A DNA stretch of 64,000 nt from Chaetoceros tenuissimus (Eukaryota > Bacillariophyta > Thalassiosirophyceae > Chaetocerotales > Chaetocerotaceae). Shown here piece after piece: positions 10,939 through 21,286 of the stretch. The DNA lies in contig BLLK01000054.1 of the NCBI GenBank assembly GCA_021927905.1, forward strand, positions 1 to 64,000, read 5' to 3'. The first letter of the stretch is position 1. Every line of letters begins with the position of its first letter. A program made the translations under genes and the position numbers. The notes under the pieces were generated by a model. The model did not search any database. It was not told the origin of the DNA and saw nothing but the letters and a program-made list of their open reading frames with translations.

Positions 10939-11049
10939 GTAGAAAAACAAATGTACATCTTCTTATGTGTGCAAACACAAAGAATTTAAGAAAACCCTCC
11001 TTAAATAATTGGATACCTTTCTGATTTCTCTCCATACAGAATCTACCCT

Positions 11050-11640
11050 TTGACAATTTTTTACGTCAGGTATCTCAAGCTGTTCGATCCGATCCAGAAA
11101 ATGGAATCATCCTGTTTAATATATCAATGGAACAATATTGGCTGGTACTTCACCATTCTTGATTTTATCCAATCAGGATGTAATCCAGTATCAACATCAA
11201 CACTATACTCAGCTGAGCTTGAGACGTATAGGAACGGCTTTGGGCAAAGCATTTCATTTTGAAATTATGGAATTTCATATACCAGCTCTGGGCCAAAAAA
11301 AAACAGAATACTTCATCACACTGACACCTGTAATAAGTTTCGTTCCCTCCCAGGTTTTATCTATTCACATCACTTTCAATTGGACCCAAAAACTTTAGAA
11401 GACTTATCAACTGAAACAAAAAAGGAATGGCTCTTACTAATTTGTTCAGCTAGAGAAGCACATATGATATGCTCAGATAGATGCATTGACTAATTGCAAC
11501 ATCCTATGTGAATGGACGATCCCATTGGAAGGACATAGCTTTAATTGCATGCACAATATCCTACCAAGCGATCCTACAAGAGCTTAGTCTTCTGAAGGAG
11601 AGGGAAACTAGCCCTCTTCTTTAGGTGTGCTAACACTATT
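11050..11640 (+). pseudogene. unrecognised repeat-family coding relic (plus-strand copy)
   Basis: The segment around 11360-11560 reads, across frame breaks, as SHHFQLDPKTLEDL, then TETKKEWLLLICSA. The same text occurs inverted at 12008-12241 (SHHFCLDPNNIQDL, KTKKEWLLLIRSA), and its opening part appears again at about 21121-21235 on the minus strand. Three copies in different orientation mark a dispersed coding repeat, probably part of a retroelement polyprotein. Downstream, about 11840-12000 reads as QPNGIFYNYHCWNADPIDL, also coding-like. The family is unknown to me and the reading frames are broken. Confidence 0.4.
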
Positions 11641-12007
11641 TGCTCCATCGATTGGGTCTGCTTTCCAACAGTGAGATTTTAAATGATACCCTTTGGCCGT
11701 AAGACGTTAGGGATAGGGTCACCATTTTTCTACTCTTACCTCTTTGAAGTTTCTTCTAGATAAGTAGACTTTTATTTAGGTGTACTGTTTCTATCATTAT
11801 ATAAAACACAAGATTACAGAGATTATGATTACCTAAACCAAGGTATTGTCTTACAGCCAAATGGTATCTTTTATAATTATCACTGTTGGAATGCAGACCC
11901 AATCGATTTAGCAAATACTGTTAGCAAACCTAAAGAAGAGAGCTTGTTTCCAACTCCTCCAGAAGCCTAAGCCTCCAAACAAGAGGATTCTGAGCATGCT
12001 AGTGAAT

Positions 12008-12241
12008 CTATGTCCTTCTGATAGGATCTAGACTGATCCATTCACATAGAATGTTGTTGGAGGTGAACACATCTATCAGAGCATCCATATGTGCTACTTT
12101 AGCTGATCGAATAAGTAAGAGCCATTCCTTTTTTGTTTTGGTAAAGAGATCTTGTATATTGTTAGGGTCCAAACAAAAGTGATGTGAATAAATAGAACGT
12201 GGTAGGGATAAGCCCCTATTCAGTTCTATTTTGATTGACAT
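12008..12241 (-). pseudogene. unrecognised repeat-family coding relic (minus-strand copy)
   Basis: This 77-residue open frame (MSIKIELNRGLSLPRSIYSH..., KTKKEWLLLIRSAKVAHMDAL) is the cleanest copy of the family described at 11050-11640, in the opposite orientation. Together the two make an inverted pair about 0.5 kb apart. The flank to 12331 also resembles 21200-21260 (both contain GAATTCATCA). I infer a retroelement fragment but cannot name the protein. Confidence 0.4.
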
Positions 12242-12331
12242 TTCAAGGGATTACAGACTCCTGAATTCATCAATGGTACTAGTATTGTGGAGCAGTCTAT
12301 TATGTTCTGCCCACATTTGGTAAGTCATGTT

Positions 12332-12617
12332 ATATCGCTGTGCAGCTCTAAATTAGACTAAACTAGAAAGATACCACTATGAATAGGTGCTGAAACACTT
12401 GTTACTATTAGATAGATTCTAAGCTATACAGAAACTATGATACTCTGAAAGAGCCAAAACACATCAACAAAAGATACCGAGAACCCTCCTACTGAGCTTG
12501 AGAAGCCTAATACTTAGCCATATTAAGTGAGGAGACAGACCTTCGCTCTAACCCATACAGCGCTACGATAGCACATAAAACAGGGCGTAAAAACAGGACC
12601 ACACCAATATTAAACTA
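12332..12617 (+). repeat. direct repeat, left copy (LTR-like)
   Basis: About 286 bp that recurs at 15966-16243 in the same orientation, beginning ATATCGCTGTGCAGCTC and ending CACACCAATATTAAACTA. The copies differ by substitutions and small indels. The left copy alone holds the 15-mer TAAACTAGAAAGATA (12359-12373), also found at the 3' end of the CCTAAA-tailed retrotransposons. No target duplication is visible at the outer edges, so calling the pair LTRs is tentative. Confidence 0.6.
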
Positions 12618-13434
12618 CTCCCCGCAATGCGATTCTCGTATTGGACTAATATACCCAAAAGGGGACCTGGTTTCCAAGCAACGCCAGGAGGTACAACTGC
12701 AAAGAGAAGGACCTACGCTTGCAATCCTTGCAATTGCATCATCGCCATTGCTGACTCTGCTCATATTGAGCATATACTTACTTCAATCAATATACCTGTC
12801 CCTGGAATGACTGCTAAAATTGAAACACGAGATGGTCCACTCATTCAATTGAGTCCTCTTACACTTTCAAACAATATGGTATGAACATGCTGTCTCCTAA
12901 GCCATGCTGCTATCAGAACGCATACTCAACCCTCGTTGTCAGTACAAACAATGACAAAAGGTCAGCGCCACTTGAGTTCAATGCAAATGTTCACACAATT
13001 CTATGAGTATGTTGAAAATTCACTTCTCAATTCTTCACTCTGTTACAAAAATCCAAATATCATCTCCGATTCATTCTACTACAACAAGATGACTTTTATC
13101 TCGAACTTCCTATAATGGGCATACACTAATGCTTCCATTGCAACTTTGGGTATACTTCTCCCTTCGAATACAATCCATTATATTCTTCACACACATTTGC
13201 TGGTGATGACACAGTCCTTGCAACTCCATGCTACAACTGTCAAAGTGCATGCTAGGCACCAAAGTAATAAAGCAACAAAATGCAATTGGACAATGAATAC
13301 TTATCACACTCATGCTTATTGCGCCTTGTGGATCTTGACCTTTCTAGCATCTACTGCAGCTAGTCAATCAATGCACAGCCCAATGGAGTAGTAACTCTGA
13401 GATGGGACTTCACCTGTTCTTTAAGTATCTAGCA

Positions 13435-13565
13435 TTGGTTGGCATAATGTATCTACTCAAGATACCATGGTTGGCATAATGTATCTACTCAAGATACCCA
13501 ATGGAGCCACCTTCTTATGGTTGGCATCTTGTATCTTCGCTGTGATACCCACTGGAGCCACCTTT
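13435..13565 (+). repeat. short tandem repeat, ~36-48 bp units
   Basis: Three to four imperfect units begin with GGTTGGCATAATGTATCTAC or GGTTGGCATCTTGTATCTTC and contain GATACC. The last two also share TGGAGCCACCTT. The sequence is locally duplicated, with no coding or regulatory role visible. Confidence 0.7.
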
Positions 13566-15756
13566 GTTGCCTACAATTGAAATAATTCCACTCATTCGAA
13601 ACCATAGCACTCTCGCATTCGACATATTATCGTTCTGCATTCCACACTTTTATGTAAACCTGGCAATAATTTCTCTGCAAACAGCTGTAAACGATGCAAT
13701 AGTTACTCGGCAAAGAAGCCTTGAACCAGGTGTGACGCAATCACACACTGCAGTATCAATTTCTTCTCCCTCAAGCCTGAAATTGGCGAGTTAGCAGGAC
13801 ATCTTGAACCTATGCAATAATGAATTCAGCATCTGCCTGTTGAGTAATATCATGATGTAATAATAAAATCCAGATCGTGTTTTGATTAATGCATATGCAC
13901 TATACCGTATGGAGATCATTTTCACAATCAATACGTTCGGTCGCTCTGTATCTAATGCTTTTCCAACTTGATATCTTGATGGTAATAATGATCCCTCCTT
14001 GATACGTGCTCAATGCTCTGACAAAGTTCGCCTAAGTGTCAAAGTTTACACTCATCGACAATTACAATGCAAACAACTCTGCAATCTTATATCGCGATCC
14101 AAATGTTATTCTCACTGCCAAGCTCAACTTTTTCGTAATCTCGTAATCAATATCTAGGGAAATCCTTAGTCCCACAATGTAATTCATTCTCTTGATGCAC
14201 TTTTGACAAAGCTATGAGATGATAGGACATTTGAATTGCGTTCGTGTTACATCAAGACTCTCGAAATAAATACACCATAAGTCGTATCCATCGTCCCTTT
14301 GACAACACAATTACAAATCACCATCTGCACGTGTTTCTGTCAGTGAAACAAACAAAATAATTATTTCAAAACCATGTCAACTTGTGCGAATCATACAAGT
14401 CTTGTGGTCCAACAAGGTAAATGAATAAAGGAGACTGTAGGCTCTTGCCAAACAGGTCATCCTCTTTGTATCAATCCCCCCATTTCATATAGAAGTCAAG
14501 ACACTTCACATCAGTAATACAATTTCTCTTTCAGGAACACGCTCATAATTTCAAAATGACAACATGCGAGTCTCTGTAGATAAGCAAACGCAAACTCATT
14601 GTCTAACGATTGAACGCTGCATCATTAAATGCATATCAGGATATAGCCACGTTCACATATGATACGCTATACCATTTTTCATTCAATTGGTATACCATGC
14701 CCTCCACCATTCAAGATCGCAATACCTGTAAGAGCATTCGATGCTATGACGTTGAGCAGGCGATGGTAATTCCTGTACACTGTACTTATTCAGCCAGCAT
14801 ACATGAGAATGATACACAAACAATTCATATCATAAGGAATCTTTTCGATACAATCTGCTGCCACTTGCAACAATTTGGGAATATGACTCAAAAGAACGGT
14901 TAGTGAGGTGAATCATGAAATGTATGCATAATCAGCAGCGACTCATAACTCGGAATAGTTACCATGACCAAGTGTCATAATTTTGCATATGCCTCTGCTA
15001 CCATGGAAGATGACGGTCTTCTCATTTCCTTTAAATGTCATCTATTACTGAAGCGGGGTGCAATATGAAACTATTTTCACTCAATACTCTACCAGAGTAA
15101 ATGCTATATTTGGAACGCATCTTTGGACCGAGAATCAAAAAGATCAATGCAGCCAAAAATACATGCAATCCCTGAATTTCTCTTTGCCGCAGAAATATTT
15201 TCGTTCATCGCTCTGCTATGAGCACATAAGTCAATACATTTTGCTGTCACTATCCTTTCCCCCATTTTGATTTGAGGAGCTAAAGGTATAAGACATGGTA
15301 GATGTAAAGTAATAAACTTCTTCTAGCTACGGAACATTCAATTTCCAATCTCTCTATTTCATAAAAGGTTGAGTGAGTAAAGCAAACAATTTAATTGTGA
15401 AATAGCTACTTTCACCTTGCTGCAAAGTACCACCTGGCCTTTTGCATCTTGCTTTACTCTTCAACTGTAAATGATACTGCAAGTAGCTTCACTTTACATG
15501 TGTCCCTTTACACGCTACATTGGCTCTTCCCAATGTATGCAGCCTGAACAAGGCTATGAATGTTGCTATAAACAAATATCATAAAAGGATAACTCAAATC
15601 CTGTTGTAAATGATATGTTAGCTTATGTTAGTAGTTGTGCAGGCACATCAAGGCCTTTTCTCATCCTATGCATCCATCATAAGATGGTATACGTATCATG
15701 AACTACACATATCTTGCAATAGGTAGCTGGTGATCAGTCAGCTCAACAAAAACTTA

Positions 15757-15870
15757 TATCTTCCTCTCGACGTCTCGAAACTCAAAGAATCTCATGTAAT
15801 GAGGCTGCCATTCGGTATGCCTGGGGTTGTATCTGATGCCCTGTTTCAGAGCCCAATCAGAATACTATGA
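15757..15870 (+). pseudogene. possible Ty3/gypsy RT scrap
   Basis: Thirty-seven residues (YLPLDVSKLKESHVMRLPFG then MPGVVSDALFQSPIRIL) resemble the LPFG....D.FQ segment of Ty3/gypsy RTs, as in gypsy-1 at about 5300-5400. The match is short and a stop follows. It could be chance, but it fits the idea that 12618-15965 is a dead LTR element. Confidence 0.35.
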
Positions 15871-15965
15871 ACACAACAAGCTCAAATTAACAAATAAAAG
15901 ATAGTAACTCAACACCATACCTTCAAGCGAATCCAAAACGCTATGGGTAATGATAAACTGATTAA

Positions 15966-16243
15966 ATATCGCTGTGCAGCTCTAAATTAGACAGATATCA
16001 CTATGAATAGGTGCTGAAACACTCGTTCCTTTTTGGATAGATTCTAGGCTAGTTCTAAACTATAAGATACTCTGAAAGAGCCAAAACACATCAATAAAAG
16101 ATACCGAGAACCCTCCTACTGAGCTTGAGAAGCCTAATACTTAGCCATATTAAGTGAGGAGACAGACCTTCGCTCTAACCCATACAGCGCTACGATAGCA
16201 CGTAAAACAGGGCGTAAAACAGGACCACACCAATATTAAACTA
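15966..16243 (+). repeat. direct repeat, right copy (LTR-like)
   Basis: Partner of 12332-12617. It lacks about 11 bases that the left copy carries (the part making TAAACTAGAA) and has scattered substitutions. It is followed directly by another repeat family at 16250, so repeats are stacked here. Confidence 0.6.
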
Positions 16244-16249
16244 GTATAA

Positions 16250-16500
16250 TTAGTATTTTGATATGTAACAACTATATCTTGTCAGTTTATCAAGTCCAAA
16301 TAGCTCTAACCAAGAAAGAAATTCAAGTAAGTAAATATTTGTTTGACTATTGACAGTTTGATGTGCTTATACCTTGCATGCTGCTTTGGCCTCTGAAATA
16401 AAGGTGCACAAACTGATGGCATATAAAACGAGGTCTGAATATGGAAATCGGATAATAGAAAGTACTTGTGTTATATAACATAGTACACCTTGGCTCACAG
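16250..16500 (+). repeat. direct repeat upstream of a gag relic (LTR-like), copy 1
   Basis: About 250 bp that recurs at 20785-21030 (shared blocks such as CAACTATATCTT, ATGCTGCTTTGGCCTCTG and AATAAAGGTGCACAAACTGAT). Both copies are followed within about 150-260 bp by copia gag remains in the same orientation, which suggests they are 5' LTRs or leaders of two related, decayed copia elements. Confidence 0.6.
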
Positions 16501-16647
16501 ATGGAAAGAACCTCAACCAATATTATTTGAACTCAGTCTGATCAACTGGAGTTAAGCATATGGAGCAAGTGACTGCGTGAGCATTCCTATGGAATGAAAT
16601 GAAGATATTTTGCTAATTAAATTTTCAAAATTTTTCAAATCAGTAGA

Positions 16648-17277
16648 ATGGATGATACTCTGACTTTCACTGCATTTGTGAAGAATGTTCTAGGCGTAAC
16701 TATTGCAAGAGCTCACACAGAACTGGTTGCTTATATCCCAATATTGATAACAATTTCAGAAGCTGACATTGATGAGTTCATCAAACAAGTCCATTCTTCC
16801 AACTCTGGTCATGCTGCTGCACAGCATATTGTTGACATGCCTGCCTTGGCTGATAATCTCAAGGACTATCCTTTACTCTCAAAGATAGAGCAAATTGTAA
16901 TGCCCTCTATGATGCTGAAGGTCTTGCTGCTTTGGATCAGGCTCAGTTGACTCTTATGAAGAATTTCATGATCAAGCATTGCAAGATAAGGCAAATGATG
17001 AATCTGTAACTCTTCCAGATATTGACATCCCTAAGTTTACCTCAGATAACTTGATGACTTTATGTCAAAGTTCCTAAAAGTCTTCTTCTGTACAAAAGGA
17101 GTTCATGGTGTATCCATTGACTATCTTGCTAGTGAAGGTGATGGGAATTTCAACAATATCCACCCAAGTAGGAAATTAAAGCTTAAAGCATGTTTGACCA
17201 GGAGAGGTCCAAAGTTTCAAGAAGACTCCAAGACTCTATTTGGCCTGTACCTCCAATATATCGGTACTAGGTTTTAA
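16648..17277 (+). pseudogene. copia gag relic 1
   Basis: Two open pieces in different frames (16648-16950; about 16985-17277) make a gag-like protein: MDDTLTFTAFVKNVLG, then LPDIDIPKFT, FMSKFLKVFFCTKGVHGVSI and RRGPKFQEDSKTLFGLYLQY. The second part matches the relic at 21287-22190 base for base in places (GATGAATCTGTAACTCTTCC versus GATGAATCTACAACTCTTCC). The texture is that of copia gag proteins from diatoms (family knowledge). No protease or pol follows; the next coding sequence is the host-like methyltransferase. Confidence 0.6.
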
Positions 17278-17837
17278 TTTGCATTTTCAACAAGTAGCAT
17301 TGGAAAGATACCTATAACAACGACTAGCTATGTTAGTCTACATGGCTACGCAGCAGCAACTTTTGAAATGGCGATTGCTTGCACAAACTGCCAGAACACA
17401 TCAGGCTGTAGATGTGACTAGGTTTATGAATGGATGAACACTTGGAAGACCTTTGATGGATCTATATCTTAGACCACATCATGAGAGCCCCAGTATCGAA
17501 TTGATGATTTAGATTCAGATGAAAGTGATGAATAATGAAGTAATATATCAGACAGCAATATTGTGAATAAATATTGCGATCAAAAGATTATGACAAATTG
17601 TAATATTATTAACATTTTTTTCGTAGTGACTTATTTCTTATTTCTTTCCTTTCTCGGATGTTCAAATAGTAGTACGAAAGCAACTGTAGGGAGAGACTAG
17701 CTACTGTACACTGCCTGTGGACATATTGGCTAGTCACAGGCGAATACTGGTCAAAAATTGCCTGTGTTTTCTCTCCATGACTACGTGGTTTTCACACCAA
17801 TAAACCTAATTCATTTTGGAGGGGAGCAAAAACAATA

Positions 17838-18806
17838 ATGGTAATGTTACAAAGACAAAAACGAAAAGCATTAGTTTATTTCAGTTGTATGAATTATTTT
17901 TACATCTTGCTATTTCTTTTTTTCATCTCTCTTGCATGCAATATTTTCCAATATTCAGTAAATGACGTATCTTCTTCATTTCCAAAGTTGTATGAATCTT
18001 CAGAAATTTCATCTAAAACTGGATTTCGTCCTATCTATGTTTACTCAAATAGAAAATATGCTATGAGAGAACTACCAAAAAGAGATGATTACATCGGTTT
18101 CAACTCAAAAGGAAAATTACCTTTCTCCCAAGTTTGTCAAGATTTAATCATTGAAGAACTGATGAATTCTCTTCAAGCAAAAAAGAAATCAGGAAACGAA
18201 AAACTTTTCTTTGTGGATTTAGCAGCTAATCACGCATTGAAACTGAGTAATACTTTGTACCTGGAGCAAAACGGATGGGAAGGATTGTGCATTGAAGGGT
18301 CTCCAGAATACTGGTACGATTTAGCTCGTTACAGAAATTGTCAAATAATTGGTGCTTTCGTAGGTGGGAATGAATATGATAATGGAAATAGAATTGAAGT
18401 TGCACTTGGAAGTGTCTTTGGAGGTATAATCAATGAACAAATGGACAACAAACCAGGAGAAACAAATCGCATGACATCAGCAAAAGTTACTCGAGAAATT
18501 GTCAGTTTTTCGACGATTCTAAAAATTTTTAATTCTCCAAAGATGATTGATTATTTATCTCTTGATGTTGAAGGTGCAGAAACACTTATTTTACAAGATT
18601 TTCCTTTCGATCAATATACGTTCAGATTTATGACAATAGAACGCCCAAAGCCTGATTTGATACAATTACTGAATAATCATGGCTATAGAGAGGTTAAAAA
18701 ACTTGTTGAATGGGGAGAAACACTTTGGATTCATGAAAGCTCTGTTCTTTTGTCAACCAAAGATATTGTTTTGATTGTCGAAAATATTTTTTCAAAATGC
18801 AAATAA
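17838..18806 (+). CDS. FkbM-family methyltransferase, membrane-anchored
   Basis: An intact 322-residue protein. A hydrophobic stretch near residues 17-38 (FYILLFLFFISLACNIF), following basic residues, looks like a type II signal anchor, so the enzyme probably faces the Golgi/ER lumen. The SAM-binding core follows: LFFVDLAANHALKLSN (about 122-137), a Glu in LCIEGSPEYW, and later DYLSLDVEGAE (about 239-249), the hallmark second motif of FkbM/Methyltransf_21 proteins. These enzymes O-methylate sugars or other hydroxyls; the substrate here is unknown. It is AT-rich, has no intron, and is isolated among transposon relics. The ATG at 17838 gives the anchor directly after the start; an ATG at 17844 is equally possible. 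Confidence 0.8.
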   Translation: MVMLQRQKRKALVYFSCMNYFYILLFLFFISLACNIFQYSVNDVSSSFPKLYESSEISSKTGFRPIYVYSNRKYAMRELPKRDDYIGFNSKGKLPFSQVCQDLIIEELMNSLQAKKKSGNEKLFFVDLAANHALKLSNTLYLEQNGWEGLCIEGSPEYWYDLARYRNCQIIGAFVGGNEYDNGNRIEVALGSVFGGIINEQMDNKPGETNRMTSAKVTREIVSFSTILKIFNSPKMIDYLSLDVEGAETLILQDFPFDQYTFRFMTIERPKPDLIQLLNNHGYREVKKLVEWGETLWIHESSVLLSTKDIVLIVENIFSKCK

Positions 18807-19721
18807 TCGATCATTTATAAAATTATATGATCATCGATTTTTGTACTTTTTAGTTTATCTCATCATGTCGTATTTGTAAAAATGCGCCTCAATTTTGGAT
18901 GAATTTCATTCCCACTTCCCCGCTGCTTTTTCAACACATGAACATAACGAAAAACAAAGCACAACAACTCTGCAAAGCATTATTTCTTATTTTTTATTCA
19001 AATATTTATTATGAAAAGGTTTGGAGATATATGAACATTTAAACAAGGTAGTGGTGCTGATTTGCTGGATAATGCAAAAAGGCTGGTAAGTGGATGAATT
19101 TCTCATTTTACGTTTGACTTGATAGAAGAGTTGGCTGTCTAACTAAATAATTCTTTTCAAAGAGATGGAGTGAAGATATTCTCTTGAAATAAGCTAATAA
19201 GGGCAAAAACCTATGAATTTTCACATGATACAGATAGTAAAAGAATGGATAAAAGAGACATAACTGGCAAAAAAAGGGAATGTAAAAATTCACGAAGCTT
19301 TTCATACATCATATGTCATATGTGCTTGATCAAAAAAGGTTTATTTGTATATGGTAGATAGAGATGTGAGAAAAAAGAGAATAAAGAAAAATGCGCATGT
19401 TCCAAATGATGCAGATAGATAAATGAAAGGACCATAGAGTCAATAGTTGGTCCGAAACAAAAGGAATTTTGAATTTCTACATGATTTTGATTGTTGCAGG
19501 AGCGACATTGAATTTCAAAAATTCATTATCATAAGCATAATATTGTAGGAATTTTTATCCATTGCTACTCAAATAGAATATCTTAAGAATAATTTTCTTC
19601 ATATGCTTTCATGAACATTTTCTCATTGTATCTACGTTATATATAAAACTCTATTTGTCGCACAGCCTTGTCATTTTAAAAAGAAAACAAAACTTGTTAT
19701 AAATTGAGCATAATGCAAAAC

Positions 19722-19950
19722 TAAATTTACATTCTGTATATGTTATTTTACATTCTGTAAAATTGAATTAACATTTTGTACATTTAATCTTACATTCTGA
19801 ATCAAGCTCACCAACTTTCTCCATCGTGGTCCTCCAAAAGTTGGACTTGATAAAGTTTACATAATGTAGAAGTAAATTTTCATTATGACGACACCTATTA
19901 ACACTCTGTAGAATTTACTTTACATTTTGTATATTAAATTTTAAATTCTT
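19722..19950 (+). repeat. array of TTTACATTCTGTA-like motifs
   Basis: At least seven variants of TTTACATTCTGTA (or ACATTTTGTA, ACACTCTGTA, ACATAATGTA) occur in about 230 bp, spaced irregularly at roughly 20-35 bp, with one interruption around 19800-19850. The sequence is non-coding and AT-rich, and the function is unknown. Confidence 0.55.
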
Positions 19951-20510
19951 TATTGAATGTGAACAAAATAGATAATAGCTCATTATCCTTTACTCCATTG
20001 CAGTGTATATTTGTCTTTAAATTATCATGTAGCAATTAATGCGCATATTTAATATATTCCACTGCTACTTTTATGTCCAATTGTATTGTATATAATGTTA
20101 CAATGTAGCATAGCAGTTTTTTTTAGAGCTAGGAGAAAGCTATTCTCGACATAAATGAATATTCAACTTTCTACATATGTGAACGATTCTGAAATGAAGT
20201 AAACCTTTCCCACTGATGCCCTTCTAAAATGCCCTTCTAAAATGCCCTTGGTTTTGCTGGTAATTCTCTTGACACTGCCATTCATACTACTTCATTCATA
20301 TTATCTGCATCAATTGTTTCAACTTTTGTGGGATGAAATTCAATGGTTAGAAAGGATCCGGACGGTAAATAGGTAAATAGTGACACTACAGGGAAACTTA
20401 CCCAAATTATGGTGCTCTAGTCATCTAATTTTATTCTTCATCACTAAATAAATACATTGCTTTTATTTCAATCTGTTAAAAAAGTAAGTAGACCAGCACA
20501 TAATATTGCT

Positions 20511-20567
20511 GCACATGTTTGTGTTTCATCGTTGTTGGCACATGTTTGTGTTTCATCGTTGTTGTTT
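20511..20567 (+). repeat. tandem duplication of 27 bp
   Basis: GCACATGTTTGTGTTTCATC plus GTTGTTG occurs twice back to back, just outside the right inverted end at 20580. A smaller tandem (CCCTTCTAAAATG) lies at about 20219-20247. Confidence 0.8.
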
Positions 20568-20784
20568 TTTGAAAATCTGAGCGGGGAAGTGGGAATGAAA
20601 TTCAAAATTGTGTGCTGAAATACCTAGAAAGATATGGATAACTTTAACGGTTGTACTGGCTAATGGTGAACAATTTCGACGTCCCATGCTCAGAAAAAGA
20701 TTTCCACTATTAGGTTTGTAGATTTTGAGAACCCGAACCCTACTTTGTATCTTCAACACACATCACTTTAGATATTTACATTAC

Positions 20785-21030
20785 TATTTTGATACACAAC
20801 AACTATATCTTTTCAGTTTATCAGTCCAAATAGCTCCAACCAAGAAAGAAATACAAGTAAGTGAATATTTGTTTGAATAGTGGCAATTTTGTGCAATTAT
20901 ACCTTGTATGCTGCTTTGGCCTCTGCAATAAAGGTGCACAAACTGATGACACATAAAACAAGGTCTGAAAATAGAAATGTGATAATGGAAAGGACTTGTC
21001 TTATACAACATAGTACACCGAATGAACCTC
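20785..21030 (+). repeat. direct repeat upstream of a gag relic (LTR-like), copy 2
   Basis: Partner of 16250-16500, about 85% alike by eye. It is followed by a minus-strand scrap of the 11-12 kb repeat family (about 21121-21235), an interstitial telomeric tract and gag relic 2. Confidence 0.6.
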
Positions 21031-21263
21031 TCCATTTGAACTCATTCTGCTCAACTGGAGTTATGGTTGGGAGCTCAGCAGAAGCATATGGAGCTAGTAT
21101 GAGCTATTCCTTTTTCGTTTCAGTTGGTAAATCCTGTAATGTGGTTGGGTCCAATTGAAAGTGATGTGAATAAACAGAGCTGGGGAGAGAACACAGTCCT
21201 GGATCCAGTTCTATTTTGATAGATAACTCTAAAGCTTCAAGACCCTGGAATTCATCATTTGTT

Positions 21264-21285
21264 CCCTAACCCTAACCCTAACCCT
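21264..21285 (+). repeat. interstitial TTAGGG-type telomeric repeat
   Basis: Nearly four CCCTAA units. The tract sits exactly where the recognisable gag relic 2 begins on its right (TCAATGATGAATCTAC), while the left side belongs to another repeat family. A junction sealed with telomere repeat is a common mark of break repair with telomere-type addition (inference). Confidence 0.85.
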
Positions 21286-21286
21286 C

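Larger units (their letters stand above)
12618..15965. other. 3.3 kb between direct repeats; no intact gene
   Basis: This interval is bounded by the paired 0.28-kb repeats. It contains only short open frames without recognisable motifs (for example 12627-12884 and 13146-13391, plus strand), a small tandem repeat at 13435-13565 and one scrap resembling an RT (15757-15870). A heavily decayed LTR element is the simplest reading. From 13800 to 15700 I see nothing I can name. Confidence 0.4.
18886..20610. mobile_element. possible 1.7-kb element bounded by short inverted repeats
   Basis: Left end 18886-18924 (contains AATTTCATTCCCACTTCCCC) and right end 20580-20610 carry the same sequence in inverted orientation, with a small indel near the AATTTTG part. 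There is no coding sequence inside. The left-end text GCCTCAATTTTGGATG also occurs at about 52482, just upstream of the GT10 gene, so it is a dispersed motif. No target duplication could be fixed, so this may be a MITE-like element or two unrelated copies of a short repeat. Confidence 0.4.

Noticed and set aside
12332-16243. A complete LTR retrotransposon between the 12.3-kb and 16.0-kb repeats
   Set aside because: No target duplication, primer-binding site or coherent coding sequence was found; kept only as LTR-like repeats.
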